Shown here one piece after another: positions 50,897 through 64,000 of a stretch of 64,000 nt of DNA. Position numbers and translations under genes: made by a program. Source of the DNA: Ptychodera flava. Taxonomy: Eukaryota > Hemichordata > Enteropneusta > Ptychoderidae. The notes under the pieces are model-generated. The model was not told the origin of the DNA. It made no database searches and worked only from the letters and a program-made list of their open reading frames with translations. The stretch lies in the NCBI RefSeq assembly GCF_041260155.1, contig NC_091935.1:8707501-8771500 (forward strand). Direction: 5' to 3'. Every line of letters begins with the position of its first letter. Position 1 is the first letter of the stretch.

Positions 50897-52342
50897 CAGT
50901 ATCAAGACAAAGACTGTTTTTAATTTCTCAGTGACACATTCGCCAATTTATTTTCAAATCCACTTCACAACGATTCCACACTTTTCGTTACATATTCAAC
51001 ACCATTCACATGAAATATGCATGTAACAGCCTTAATCTCGTGAATATTGATCAAAGACGCGAGAAAGTGCTCTTCAACCAGCGTCAAGATATTTATATTG
51101 GCCAGCCAGAGTACCAGAGTATGATTAGGTGAGGGCCATTGACATTTGATATGACAACTTGAACGGTGACGAGGTCATGTCCCATAGGCAAGTTTAAAAT
51201 AATCGCTATAATTACCACTGGCACGGTTTTATCGGCTTCACTATTCATGGATAAAACGGCCATGTACAGATTCAATACACATGGAACCACAGGGACTGTG
51301 ATGGAACTTATCAAAACTAGAAGGCAGAATTAACTTAACTGTCAGTCACGTATGAATCAACAACTCAACAGTCATGGACGCTATATACTTTAAATGATGA
51401 TACCCAGAAAAGTTGGAAGATACTTTTCTGCAAACCTGCATATAGTTCGACAGTTTTCTTAGGCATAAACACGATAAACATCATATATACTCTTTACAAT
51501 CTGCAAAATCGCATGTGGAGTGTTCGATACACCAGATACCACACCTGTTGATATATTCGGGTCTGTCAACAAGATTCAACGATTACAAATTTAGTGCAAT
51601 TATGTGTTTCATTGCTCGAGCAATTCTACCGGGACCAAAATGGACGTGGTGATTTATTCAGCAAGTTATGATATACTGTTAGCAGATTAGTTGAAAACCA
51701 TTTTGCCACCTGTCACTTCGAAAGTCACAATAATATACGCCTTTTGCAGTGATTGATTAAAGTAGAATGGGCGTGGACTTTATACATGTTCGACACTTTA
51801 TGTCGGTGTCATGTACAAGGCTACGGAACTTAAACACTGTTGAAAGCTAAATTTTAATCCGTTCGCTGTACGTTATTTTTACTTAACCAAGGTGCTCACG
51901 GGCCTCTTTTTCTGAGAAAAAAATCCTTCAGAATCGTGTAAAACGAGAAACAAATGTCATCTATTAAATATGTGGTATGATATTTCCAAATGACTGTCGA
52001 AATAGAGAGTTTTATTCATGGTTAACGCCCATACGATAAATGGACTCGTAGTTTCCTGGTCGGATTGCTTTGAAGTGGAAAACCTTGGTGAGTTTAAAAA
52101 ATGTTTCTATGTGCTCGATCACAGAGTTTTATGTTAGGGGCCATAGATAATTGAAAGGTACTGGTGACAAATGAAACTATTTGCGCGTTCAGGGGAGAGG
52201 TGGGTTTCGGCGAATATCGATTGTTCGTGTACAAATTAGCGGCACTGCCTATATATTAAGGCGTTTGGGGTGCATGACACCAGATCACTGCTCAGATTTT
52301 ATTTTGAAATGCTTGTTGTTAAAAAACCTGATAGCAGTTTAA
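50897..52342. other. No confident feature
   Basis: Unique AT-rich DNA. A minus-strand open frame at about 51093-51330 has hydrophobic runs but no family signature. 52018-52087 could be a small exon (see findings). Confidence 0.4.
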
Positions 52343-52687
52343 GGTAGAATACACCTCAGGGACAGATATCGGACTCTCAAACTTTACAATTCTTTTCTGA
52401 TCTACCACTTGTGGGGGCCGTTTTAAAAGCTCTTGGTGTAAGAAAAATGTTCACCGTCTTAGTTTTTCGAAAATTGAAAGTTTTATTTTTCTCCGTATGG
52501 TTTGCACATGGACCGCGGCCATTTTGAATCTCAAATATCGGTAAATCTTTGGTAATTAGTAACTCTGTTACCAAAATTAATGCGATTATCCCCGATTTTT
52601 ATTCGCGATTTTAACAGAATGCTTGAAAGATGCCGCGAGGAAAGTTCGATCAAAAGTTTGTCTTTCACTTTCGAGGCGCATACTACC
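52343..52687 (+). mobile_element. TTAA MITE, family A, copy 8
   Basis: TTAA at 52339-52342 and 52688-52691. Ends GGTAGAATACACCTCAGG and GAGGCGCATACTACC; internal GCGGCCATTTTGAATC. Confidence 0.88.
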
Positions 52688-53432
52688 TTAAACTTTACAC
52701 AGTCAACTTTACAAATATTATCGCTTTTTCGCGAAAGTTCAAATCATTAGGCCTATTTACGCGCCGGATTTTCGCGCCTCCAAACTTTCGTTTACAGGGT
52801 CGTCGGATGTCAAATCGTAATGAATTTAGTTTGCCATGCGTATGTTTTAAACGTCGAGGGTGAATTTCTTGGGTTGGCAACTATTCTCCTTTCCGCCTAT
52901 GCCATTCCCCGATAGATTCAGCCGCTGTAATTATCAAATCATGCTTAGGACGAACCCGTTCGCTGGCCAGTGGCAGCTTGTTCAGGACGGTCTGTAATTT
53001 ACTTAAAATATTTACGCTATTGTTTTCATCAGCAAATGTATACAGATAAACTGGAAGTGAACATTAATGCATTCTATGACGAAGAATCGCAATAAATTCT
53101 GATGGCAAATAAAAAGACTTAAACGACCACACAATTCTGGCAATTTGAGGTTTAAAAAGCCCTTCAATTAATTTTACGATCAGTCATATATTTTTAAAAT
53201 AATGCATTTTTTTCAGCGTGTCCTTAGAGTTCTTTGTGACTCATGTGTACGCATTAAACGTCAAGCTGTCCCTCATATAACTCAAAATAGATCGGTAATA
53301 CCTATTTTTTGATAAACTGACTAACATTTCCAAAGTACACATGAAAACAACGGATGTGGTTTCATCGTATTGATTTCGACTCCAAAAGAGCGTTTTATTT
53401 CGAGTTCTGATGTCGAGGTTGTTGAACATTTT

Positions 53433-53646
53433 GGTAAAATACGCTTCGGGGAAAAAATATTCGGACCCTCAATTTTTTCCGATTTTTTTCCTAATCTGCT
53501 GCTTGTCGGGGCTCGGTTTTTAGCAGCACCCCCCCCCCCCTTGGAAAAATTACTGACGTAGTTGAATTGTGCAAAATCGAAGATTTAATTTCCCCATAGA
53601 GTTAACACGGGCATGATTGCCATTTCGAATTCCAACATTTGGTAAG
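53433..53646 (+). mobile_element. MITE family A, truncated copy 9
   Basis: Matches the left half and middle (TACGCTTCGGGG, CCCCATAGAGTTAACACGGG, GCCATTTCGAATTCC), then loses similarity. Contains a C10 run. Confidence 0.6.
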
Positions 53647-56489
53647 AGAATTGTTGAACAGTTCCGAATATTTAAGTATTTTAAATTAATAAATTCGTTA
53701 TATGCATATCTCGTAATAAACAAATTCATGTCCTAAGGTCACTGACAACATTATTCCTCAGTTTGTGACCCTCAGTTGTCAGCTTGACCAGCAAAATTGT
53801 AAAAAGAGTTATAAAAATTTAAATTTTATATCACTATCAGGTTTTCCAGTAGTTTTGCAAAGTCGATGACATTTTCCAAGGTTGATTTGGCGCACGTTGA
53901 CCTCAACTATCAGATGTTCCGCGTTTGTCAAATCGTCCCCAAAGTGTCAATGTTCATATCGTGATCTCATCTGTTGTGACGGAAATAGGTGCTTCCACCG
54001 TGTTGGTGCCAGTGCTATTCCTGTTTGTTTTGTAATTGTTTTGTTTTGTTTTGTTCTGTCCAATGCTTTCTGTGATCGAGAATGCCTAACGCAACGCCCA
54101 AATTCGATGTCGCGACTCACATTTTATATGGATCAATTAGAGGGACAACGCCATCATTATTTGAGTTGGTAAAAAATAATATACTCTCTTATTCTTCTGT
54201 CCAAATTATCAGCCTGGCTGACGCAATGTATTGTACATAATGTACAGTGTTCTTGCATGGTGACACACGAACTTAACTTCATACTTCGGACAAAAATTCG
54301 ATTGTCAACTGTTGCATAATCACTCTCAAAGTGCTCTATTGACATGTCGGATACATGGCATTTTCACGTATTCTTAGGTGAACAACAAAAACGTACCTTT
54401 TACTAATATGACAAAAAAGTTTAGAAGCACATCAAAAGCTAGGGTTTATAGAGATTTAATGAAACTTTAACAACAACTATTTCAGTAAATTTGGTTGTCG
54501 ATTGTTTTGAACACGAATTGACCTAGTACTGACTTAAAGTCTGACACAGAGGAAAATAATGATACGCAAAGACCTTCAAAACTCGTAACCGTTTGGCTCA
54601 TTACGCCAGGATATTAAAGCATTTAGTGTCACAGTTCGAAGTAGTGACTGTCGTCAAATACTCTCCTTCAAATTCAGGTTGGACAATGAATTTGTTAGGA
54701 CTCTGGCAATGCTCCGTGAAAGTTAAAACTGTCACAAAAGACAGAAAATGTAGAGCACTTTCTTACGTACAAAGATGATATTTCAATGACACACATGATT
54801 TGATTTTCTTTATTGACTATTTCCATGCCCTTGGGAATTGTCTCCTTATGTCTAGGAATATTTGTTGTTGTCGTGCACTGCACCGACTGTCACGGACGCT
54901 TTTCTAGGTCACAAAAGGGAAGGTGCACTGAGGTCGTCTGTCAAGGTCATTATCATGTATCTCTGACATTTAACGCGTCTAAGTAAGGTTCACGGCGTGC
55001 TTGAATGCGAATTCACAAGAGAATGGATATTGTGGAGTGGAGGAAAGCAAATGTTGCGCCTCAAAAAACTAACGGAGAAAGGTGGAGGCGGGCGTTTCCT
55101 TTTCTCCTGAACAGCTGGACTTTGCGGTTTTCGACGCCGTGATCAAACAGGGCCTGTTTGTACTTTCCCTCGGTGCAATTGTCGTCTATGTGGACGTCAA
55201 AGATGACACACGACACAGGCCCAGAACATGCTGGTAGTTTGGTGTCACTGTGTCATTGTCGTAATTGTCATCTTTCAATGCGTAATTGATGCTCTCTTTG
55301 TGAACAGAAGCAGAACAAACGTCGGCTGTAAGATTCAAATTCGCTTTTAGGTCAGTTGCGCCTCTCTTTTCAAATATTTATACCTAAGCCGAAGTAACGG
55401 ATCAGTGACGTCATTCGTAACAATGACAGCGGTTCCGATTGAGTCTCTCGAAATGCATATTTATGAAGCATGACGGGTAAATTGCACATTTTCGCAAAGC
55501 AAATTTTCTTTTGGTCTGTCAGCTAAAAAGTGATATAATTCCTGACTATAATTATCCAAGGCATTTCTTTCAACTAAAGTAAAATCAGTTTATCATACTA
55601 AAGTACCCGAGTTGTATTGTTTTTTTCCGTGTATAGCTACACAAGCACGTAGGCACATAAATATATGCACAAGTCATATACCGTACAGAAGGAAGACTGC
55701 CGTCAATGTCAGAAACGATGAAAGTTTGATTACCCAGAGGAGACACGCAAACACTTGGATATTGGAAAAGCAAAACTGGCTGACATAAACAACAAACTTA
55801 CAAATAAAACCGATGGCTTTACAACTGCCCTGACGCATTGCCACAATGCGAGACTAACGATTTATCTCTGTCGCACAAAAATGTCAAATTTATGATTTGA
55901 CTCGAACTTTCATTCTGATCCATCTAAGCTGTAAAGCATTGAATCAGAATTATCTCTAACGCTGTCAAATATTGCGTTGTGCGTGAAAGATTATTGAAAT
56001 CCATAGGATTTTCGGGGTCGCTGTCCTGTCAAGGTTCTCATGTTAGGTCGGATCTATTTTAACGTTGCGCTCAAAGACAAAGTATTTGTTACACAAGAAC
56101 CAATTTGAGTCTTAATTGACTGAAATACTTAATTTTCCACTACAAAGGTATATATTGATCCAATACGAGGCGCTTCTAAAGCAGCTGAATTTACATATTG
56201 TCATATTGTTGCGTTATTCCCATAGGCCCTACGTGTACATGGTTTACACATAAATGAGTGTACCATATAAATGCTGTGTCCATTTTTAAACAAGCGACAT
56301 ACAGTCAGTGTATCTATTTATATAAAAATAGATAGGTTCTACCTCCTGTTTATCAGCTAGCAACAAACGACACTGAGTTAAATGCAACGTCATTGAAGTC
56401 AATGACCTTCTCGATAAATGTGATCGAGCAAACAAAATGCAAGATATTTGAATTGAGGTTTGGATCTTTAAAGGATATAACTTGTAACT

Positions 56490-56565
56490 TTTATTTATTT
56501 ATTTATTTATTTATTTAAATTATTTATTTATTTATTTACTTCTTTATATATTCATTTATTTATGT
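56490..56565. repeat. (TTTA)n microsatellite
   Basis: About 17 interrupted TTTA units. Confidence 0.95.
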
Positions 56566-56679
56566 TGGTTTATCATTTCGATAGTTTACTTGCTGGTCAC
56601 AATTATTTTAGTATGTCCTCTAAGTTCGTAAACGATAGCATGAGTTATATTCTTGAGTAAATATGCATAGATGTGGAAT

Positions 56680-56729
56680 GACAGACAGGCAGTCAGGCAG
56701 GCAGGCAGACAGACAGACAGACAGACAGG

Positions 56730-56773
<44 letters not shown>

Positions 56774-56776
56774 TAT

Positions 56777-56814
<38 letters not shown>

Positions 56815-56834
56815 TGACCGGCTGGCTGGCTGAC
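56680..56834. repeat. (GACA)n microsatellite
   Basis: About 30 ACAG units with GGCA and GGCT variants at the edges. Minus frames read CLSVCLSV and are artefacts. Confidence 0.97.
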
Positions 56835-59800
56835 CAACAGACATATAGCAACCCTTTACGAGTCCAGCAGTGCCACAAGATACCTTAGCAACACATTAAA
56901 TACCTAACGTGATCACGTTAAATACCTAACTTCATCATCTCCGTAAAATGTCTACAAAAGAATATCCCAGAACTTGTTAAACAAGTGGGTAGTCTGCAAA
57001 AGTATAGGGATTTACGTAAAATGTAGATTTCGTTATCCATACCTATACCTGTAAGCAAAAGATGCAAAGGCAGATCGAGCAGAACAAGCTAGTTTCGCGT
57101 TTCTTTCGCATGACATCACACGCCAATCTGCATACAAAGAGAAATCAAACCCGACTGTCTATGTTAAATTCTCTGCTTCACGGGAAATAAATAAGTCAAA
57201 CAAGGGAAGACTATACTTTCCTTCGGAATGTGCAAGGTGAAGATCATCCTGAATAAGTGAACATATAATAGAGAACACTACCAGCATATCAGTGCCGTAT
57301 TGCACGTGCGCTAACAAGTTCACATGTCAAGGGGTTAATTGCTCGGTGGTAAACGGTCAATGTCTATGATAAAATCGACCAAACGATTTCTGAAATCAAA
57401 AAATGTGTCGCAGAGTTTCAGAGTATATTTTCGTCTCCCAATTTTAATGTTGATCTGAAACCTCAACCTGTTAGTGACAGGCTCAATCTGATTAAAATCA
57501 GACGTAGAGTACGGCGACGACTGTACTTGCTCGGTATTCTCTTGCTAAATCAGATTGGTGACAGGCCTAGAATCTCCCCCGAATTCCCTGACTCGGATCG
57601 TCTCTACTGTTGTGTATTAGCATTACAACAAAATTGGTGATGTAACCAGATGTTCAGTTTAGTAGTAACTGACTCTGGTGTATAAAACACACCACCATGA
57701 TTCATCTCGGATGCAGTGTCAGCAATAGAAAGATCTTGGACGTCCGTTCACACTTTCTGGACAACAAGTGCAAAAATTACCCCCTCCCCCCTTAATGTAA
57801 ATATCTGAACCTAAAACTATCTTATAGATTGTCCTTCACTTCTGACCATAACGAGACTAATTTTGCAATACAAGTTCAAGAGTTCGGTTACACCAATGCC
57901 CGACTTCGAATTTGATTTTATTTCGTCTCGGAGACGTCAAATTTCGTTTCGTCCGAAGCTTATGATTCCAGTCGACGATATAATAAAGTATCGCGGGCTT
58001 TTTTCACTCTTTGAGAAGGCGCGGGAAAATGTGGCATTTAATCTCATAGGGAGTTGGAACTTACTGTTATTTAACAAAACACAACGTCGAATGATCTGTG
58101 TAATTATGAGTGATTAATAGCAATAAATTTGCTCCTGCGAAACACTTGCGTTTCTCAAGTAACACTTAGATTCTTCTGTCGATGACTTTTCTGCGTGCCA
58201 TGTAACGCTGTCGTTCCATAATGCTGGATGTGAGTGTCCGAAACATTCTCAGTTTACCTACGATTACTCATTCGACTGAACAACCCGCGGGAAACGCGGT
58301 CCATTTTATCAAGCGTGTCACTCTATTTCTTCAGCTGCAAGAGCCACATTCCGCTTGAAATGTAATACGAGGGTATCATTAACAGGCTAATTAATAGGAC
58401 AATCAATTAAGTTGTCAGTTAGTTTGTCAATTGTTTCCTTCATCAAACAGCAAGACGTATGACATTATTGAATTGATCTGAAATTGCAACGGTGAATAAA
58501 GAGGGTTGAATTCCAATGACTATCCTTTTTGCCAACAAAAGATGACCCTTTTTAAGATTTTCTTTGAATTGCTACTTCCAGACAACCATTATTCTACCTT
58601 CGCAGAACAAAGCATCGAAAGTACCGTTTGCAATAGAGAACTAGTATGTATGTGCGCCATGGGCGACTACTCCGTGGCTGGTCAGTGGTGTTACTGGTTT
58701 CGATTTCATCCAGGCCATCGATTCTGATGGCAAGTTAATATATGCTCTGCAGGGAAATGAACAATTATTTCAGGTGATCATTCGATACGATGAGATCACA
58801 GTGGCATTTACAAAGTACGGTATGCGCACGCAATACAACCACCCTAGCAAAAAACTGTAGAATCCTTTTTGTTGCTAAGGAACATAATATTTCTTCTATG
58901 ATCAAAAGAAACCGCCCAGTCTAATGTGAGTCTTTTGTCAGCAGGAAAAGGTATGTTTCCGCTTACAGGTAGAATGAATTTCTCATACCTGTTAAATATG
59001 AGAGTTTAAATAGATATGTTAAGACACGTTCTTTCAAGACGGCGGGTAATTCCTTCTACGTCGCGACACTTTTACAGGAAAAACTTGCAGTTCCATTTTT
59101 CTTGAAATCTTGTCAAATGTGGAACTAACTTCCCGCTGTTTCTCATGCCAGTGCACAGCGGAGAAAGTATAAGGATCACTGTGTGAATTTCGAAATTGAA
59201 CAAAAGGATTTATAGTAGCTTTTAAAGTTGGTTTTCTTGTATTTGTTAAGCCTGATAGGTAGAGTACACCGTCTTGCTCTATCCCAAGAGTAATTCGAAA
59301 CGCCCGGGTTTCAACTAACCTATGAACACATGTCCTCTATGTGTTATGTCCCTCTGTGGTATTTTGAGAAGTGAATAGCTACTTGGACTATGATTCACTC
59401 ATAAATAATGATATTGCATATTGTATATATGCTTAGAGTGCACTGTGTTAACGAGGGTAACAAATGTTATTTGAACATGCTTCAGTGAAATGAATGAGCA
59501 ATGTACCTTTTTTGCAGAACAAAATATGCTAACATATAATCAAAAGTTAAAGTAGCTATTCTGTAAAAGTAAAGCTCCCTAATAATATGAATCCAAGCTG
59601 CATTGATATATTTACGTGTCTTTCAGTCCAAATACCAAAGGCATCGGATCTACTGAATTTACATATTTACCATATAATGTATGTAGTCCAAGGAGAACAC
59701 AAATAATGTTATCTGATGTTGCTTGCTATCATTGGACTATTATAGGTTCGAATGGTGATGTGTATTGATAAACATTGAGCGTGCTCCGGGTTTGAGCTGA

Positions 59801-62578
59801 GCTGAGGAACAAACGACGACTTTCATTTTCTCCTCATTTTATGTAGGTGTGATGTAAAAGTTCTTGTCACATAAATTGAAGTCATATCAGTGTAGAATAC
59901 CAGGGCAATGGATGTAACGTTATATGTATAGACACTGATCTTGCATTTTAGTCGAACGCTCACTTATTTAGAGTTCAGGAAAACTACCTGCCATACGACG
60001 CGTTTAAAACTAATTGCACTGAAAAAGCTACAAATACAGACCCCTTATAGGTTTTCGCTTTTTTTCGAACCTTCAAGGCTTTCACTGTATTTGGACCACG
60101 CTGTGTCTATTTCAATGAACGGTTCAGAATTTGAGAATTGAGTATTCCATACAGAATTTCGTTTTGCCAATATGAACGTCAAAAACGGAAGTTTCAGGAA
60201 CCCGCATCGTTTTGAATATTGTGTTTACAATATTAACAACATGATTCAAATTCTGCATATCTTAACGCCATGCCCGTCTTATGCTTTTTCCCTTTTCATG
60301 GCGAGGAAATAAATCAGTAACTCATTATGTTAAGTGATCAAAACACGGGATAATATCGTTTCCCTGGTTCAGCAATATATACAAAAGCGAAAGTGACGCT
60401 GGCACGTGGTAGAGTGTTATTTCACAAAAAGGAGACAAGAGATGCTCAGGTATTCGAGATAAATATTCCTTAAAAGCAAAGTTATTCATGACTGCCGAAC
60501 AAACAACAAACAAACAAACAGAAACGTTACACGGGGAACAGATACACCATTTATTAACACAATTGAGGGCAAGTGCATGTTAAGACAGCTGTTTTCTGAA
60601 GACTTGCGGTGTGAATATAGTCTGTTGTCTTTAGACTAACATTTCCCATTTGATAACATCTTAACCATGATATTTAAAAGTCAACCCTCGATCATTAACC
60701 GTATGCGTGGATAGCGGAAGATTCATCAAGATTCATGGCGCCTCGCTTACTTCAGTTTCCAAAAAGAATGACGATTCGGTGCCAGACCATCTACTCAATA
60801 AAGGTTCTTAATTGCTAGATGAGATTATTAGAGTCATTAATTCTTTCAGAACTGATAATGTTTTCAAGAAACGATACGGGACCGAGAATATTATCTTCTT
60901 TATTGCTCTTGCTAAATGGCGACTGGAGACGTTATGCAGGACAGTCACTGTTCTTGAAATACAAAGACCCCCCCCCCCGCCCCGAATAACAGTATTGTGT
61001 GTGCCTATTAAAACTTTTCATCCAATTTTATTCAGGGTATATTGAGCTGCTTGGCTTGCTTATTCGAGAATGTTGAAATATCTTTTGGGCAGCTAGTATT
61101 CTTCTCGTCAACAGAATTCTGCAGGACACATGTTGTAATTATTGGTGTATTGAATCATACGAGACTGAAAAGAGAACATTTTGTACCTTGACAGCTGTCA
61201 CTACGTAAAGTACAGCTGGAGTTCAGGTCGCGATAACCGAAGTAGCGCTGCCAGTCACGAACCCATCGACGCTACAGAACTGAATGTTTGTTAATATCGA
61301 ATAGCTTGATGAAGTTATCTGTATGGCTCGATTAATTGCTCCTAGAATACCACAACCTGACTCCATCGGGATCATTGTGAATTCATAATATTTAAGTATT
61401 TTTTTTTGTAATTACACTGATGCGGGCATATTAATGGCGAACGTGGAGGCGTAATGAATAGGAAAAGTCTCTGAAAAGCGTTTAACGTTAAGCCGGGGCA
61501 GCCCGCATGCACTATACCAGAGGGAAATGAGACAGACTTTAAGGTCAACGACTTCCTTGTTGGAGGGAATGATATACCACTTCAATAATTATATTTCGTC
61601 ATTTTTTCGGAAGGTCGTTACCCTATGTTAAGTATTCTCCCTTGTGTGCAACACTGTATCGAGAGGGATAGATCGTTAATTTGTTTTGCGGGATATATGA
61701 AGAGAAAAAAAATATGGAACCCCCACGCTTGCGCACTTCTTGAATTTTTGGATAGGCCATTTTCTATCATTGCCTTGTTTCGTACAAACACACACGAGGG
61801 ATGTGGCTATGTAAAAGATCACAAGGTCAGTTTCTTTTCAGTATCCGCAGTCACCCTAATTCTTTTATGATGTAATGTGTCCATTCAAGTGAATTTGAGG
61901 AAAATCTGGTGAGGTATTCAATTGGTATTACCGGCGGTACCTGGTATAAGGACAATTTATGCGTTCTGAACTAGTCGGTGTGCAATCAACTTTTCAATTT
62001 TGTTTTATAAAGTAGCTTATGCTGAAATGAAGTATGACTAGACCAATAAAACGTTTGTAGTAATTTGTCGACACAAGTAAGAAAGCAAGTACTATAGTTC
62101 ATATTTTCACACTGAAATGAACCCGTCATGCAACGATTTTTCCAAATCCTTTTTGTCGGTTAAAGCTATGTGAAGCTCCACCAGCAATAATTTGCAGTTA
62201 AATTTTCAGTATTTTTGTGCTGTTTTAAATATAGTTTATTGTTGTTCTATTCCAAAGTTCAAGTAGCAGGACCCTGGTATTGAACTTGTCAACAGGATAT
62301 GTGCGATGTTACTGTTGACGACCGAACAAGAATTTACGCTCCAACTTTAAAAGAGCAAATAGTGCACGATGTGCGGTCGTGATTGAAAGGTTTACAATTT
62401 TCGATTTGACATGCTTTGCGAAGTAGAGGGAGAAAACGTACTCGTTCTATGGAACAACAACATCGTGAAAATATTACTGATTGAAAGTGACTGCTTCTTT
62501 ACATTTAGAACACGGTGCGTCAACTGAGAATCCAAAATGTCAAAATATAAAACGGGAAGAAACTTCAATATTCGTTTA

Positions 62579-62894
62579 GGGTAGTACGCGCCTTGAAAGG
62601 CGAAGACTTAAACTTTTGCACGATTTTTCCTTAAGTAATCTTTCAATCATTCTCTTTCAAAATCAAGAATAAAAATGGGGGTCACAGTGCAGATTTTGGT
62701 ACTGGAGAAACAAATTACCCAAGATTTACCAATACTTGAAGTTCAAAATGGCCGCCATTTGATAGTACAAAAACTAAGACGGTGAAAGTTTTTCTTTCTT
62801 AAAGAGCTTCAAAATGAACCCCCAAAAGTGGTAGATCAGAAAAAAATTAAAAAGTTTGAGAGTCCGAATATCTGTCCCCGAAATGCTTTCTACC
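62579..62894 (-). mobile_element. TTAA MITE, family A, copy 10
   Basis: Left GGTAGTACGCGCC after TTTA; right GCTTTCTACC then TTAA (62895-62898). Internal CAAAATGGCCGCCATTTG near 62744. About 30 bp shorter than the reference copy, with an internal deletion after the GC-rich motif. Confidence 0.82.
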
Positions 62895-63269
62895 TTAATT
62901 TGTATCTGACTGATGATGTGAATTAATTGCGATCCTGATAGGCCTATAAATTAAAAATATTATTGCTGACAGAATGATGTCGGTATCGATCGAATGCAGA
63001 GTAAATATTATTGACATTTTGTAAAAAAATTGAAACACTTTAGTAAAATTAAAAGTGAAAATGGTCAATAAAAATCTATTGTGCCACATCAATTAAGATA
63101 AAGAAAATTTAAATGTCAAAATAATATTTGCACGTAATCATTATAATTTGAATATAATAATAATAATTATTATTGAATATCACTGTTTTCCCAGTGAAAG
63201 ACACGTATAGGACCTGTTTGTAACTTCAATGAAATGTGAATTAGGAACTTTGAAAAGTTTTTTATAAAT

Positions 63270-64000
63270 ATCGAAGGTATGTTAGACATATATTACTGTT
63301 TTCATAAGGATCTGTTAAAGTTGTTTCATAGTTACTTAAGTAACAGACGGCAAAGGGTACTTATTAATGGTACCTCGTCTTCGTGGTGTGACTTAACGTC
63401 TGGTGTACCGCAAGGATCTATCTTAGGTCCTCTTTTGTTTGTTTTATACGTCAATGATTTACCCCTTACTCTACAGTGCAATTCTTTATTATTTGTAGAT
63501 GATACCAAACTTTACAGTACGTTTTATAATTTTGAAGACTGTTACAATTAGCAGTCATCATTAGACAAACTTGTACAGTGGTCAAATACTTGGAAATTAC
63601 CCCTAAATATTGACAAATGTGGCACAATGACGATTTCATTGAAAAAGAATCCCATTGTGTACGACTGTCACATCGGTAACAAAATTCTTGCCAGGCTTAA
63701 TCATCAGAAAGACCTTTGTATTATACTTGACAAAAAAACTTTCTTTGAACAAACATGTAGACCATATTGTTGCAAAGGTAAATCGCATTGTCGGTTTTAT
63801 TAAGCATAATTTCAGTCTTATTGACAATGCTCCTGCTCTTGGTCGTTTGTTTGTAACAATTGTTCGTCCGATTTTAGAATACAACACTGTTATTTTTAAT
63901 TCTATCTCAAAGCACCAAGCAATGATGGAATCAATCCAAAAAGCTTTCTCTGTCTTTTACATGTCAAACATAGTTTTCTCATGGACAGCAGTGTATGGTG
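63270..64000 (+). pseudogene. Non-LTR retrotransposon (LINE) reverse transcriptase, broken and partial
   Basis: The frame from 63279 has HSYLSNRRQRV, the palm motif GVPQGSILGPLLF (from 63402) and the catalytic box in the form FVDD (63492-63503), typical of CR1/Jockey-type elements. A TAG stop interrupts at 63549-63551, after which the thumb region continues (LVQWSNTWKLPLNIDKC). A frameshift at an A-run near 63732-63738 moves the rest to another frame (KHVDHIVAKVNRIVGF, TIVRPILEYNTVIFN). The 5' side (endonuclease, fingers) is missing and the 3' end lies beyond the window. A dead 5'-truncated copy. Confidence 0.9.

Larger units (their letters stand above)
53660..62560. other. Mostly unannotated; microsatellites and weak coding islands only
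   Basis: No gene could be supported. Two simple repeats are listed separately. Short open segments with coding-like composition occur at 55061-55252 (minus; the plus frame is also open) and 58645-58860 (plus), without recognised domains. Confidence 0.4.

Noticed and set aside
51093..51330. Hydrophobic minus-strand frame resembling transmembrane segments
   Set aside because: No ATG, no family motif and no clear splice sites; insufficient to call a receptor exon.
1..64000. CRISPR arrays, operons, bacterial promoters
   Set aside because: The window is eukaryotic, with spliced genes; the repeats are microsatellites and transposons without spacer structure.

Overview
The window is eukaryotic nuclear DNA from an animal, most likely a marine invertebrate. 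The evidence is GT-AG introns in conserved metazoan genes, an AT-rich background, long microsatellites, a tRNA-derived SINE, a LINE relic, hammerhead ribozyme motifs and dense inverted-repeat transposons. Repeat style and compact introns suggest an invertebrate deuterostome such as a hemichordate, but that is inference. All gene models were read by hand from splice sites, reading phase and family motifs; no search was run.

Layout. (1) 1-338: the edge of a minus-strand exon of a Tctex1 (DYNLT-like) dynein light chain gene. (2) 339-10526: non-coding DNA with microsatellites, a 132-bp tandem duplication and TTAA-flanked elements; its right part may hold a long PAIP1 3' UTR. (3) 10527-22741, minus: a complete 11-exon PAIP1 gene (447 aa) with a PAM2 motif, MIF4G domain and acidic Tyr-rich tail. 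All exon phases join. (4) 22742-23158: a 417-bp interval between two divergent start codons, a likely shared promoter with ETS and YY1-like sites. (5) 23159-32270, plus: a complete 9-exon BRIX1 gene (319 aa, 60S ribosome assembly). The pair links a translation-initiation cofactor with a ribosome-assembly factor.

(6) 32271-42400: intergenic, with hammerhead motifs around a TA tract, a 424-bp hairpin, MITE copies and about 900 bp of CTATG pentamer satellite. (7) 42505-42574: a short plus-strand first exon that looks like a signal peptide with a consensus donor; the rest of that gene was not found with confidence. (8) 42575-63250: mostly repeats, including a decayed hAT-like transposon (46251-48199) interrupted by a 602-bp foldback element with a perfect 9-bp target duplication, a well-formed hammerhead ribozyme (49484-49532) and a 680-bp TTAA-flanked hairpin. 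(9) about 63270-64000: a broken LINE reverse transcriptase.

The strongest theme outside the genes is at least five unrelated inverted-repeat families that all end at TTAA, the target of piggyBac-type transposases, together with self-cleaving ribozyme motifs next to microsatellites.
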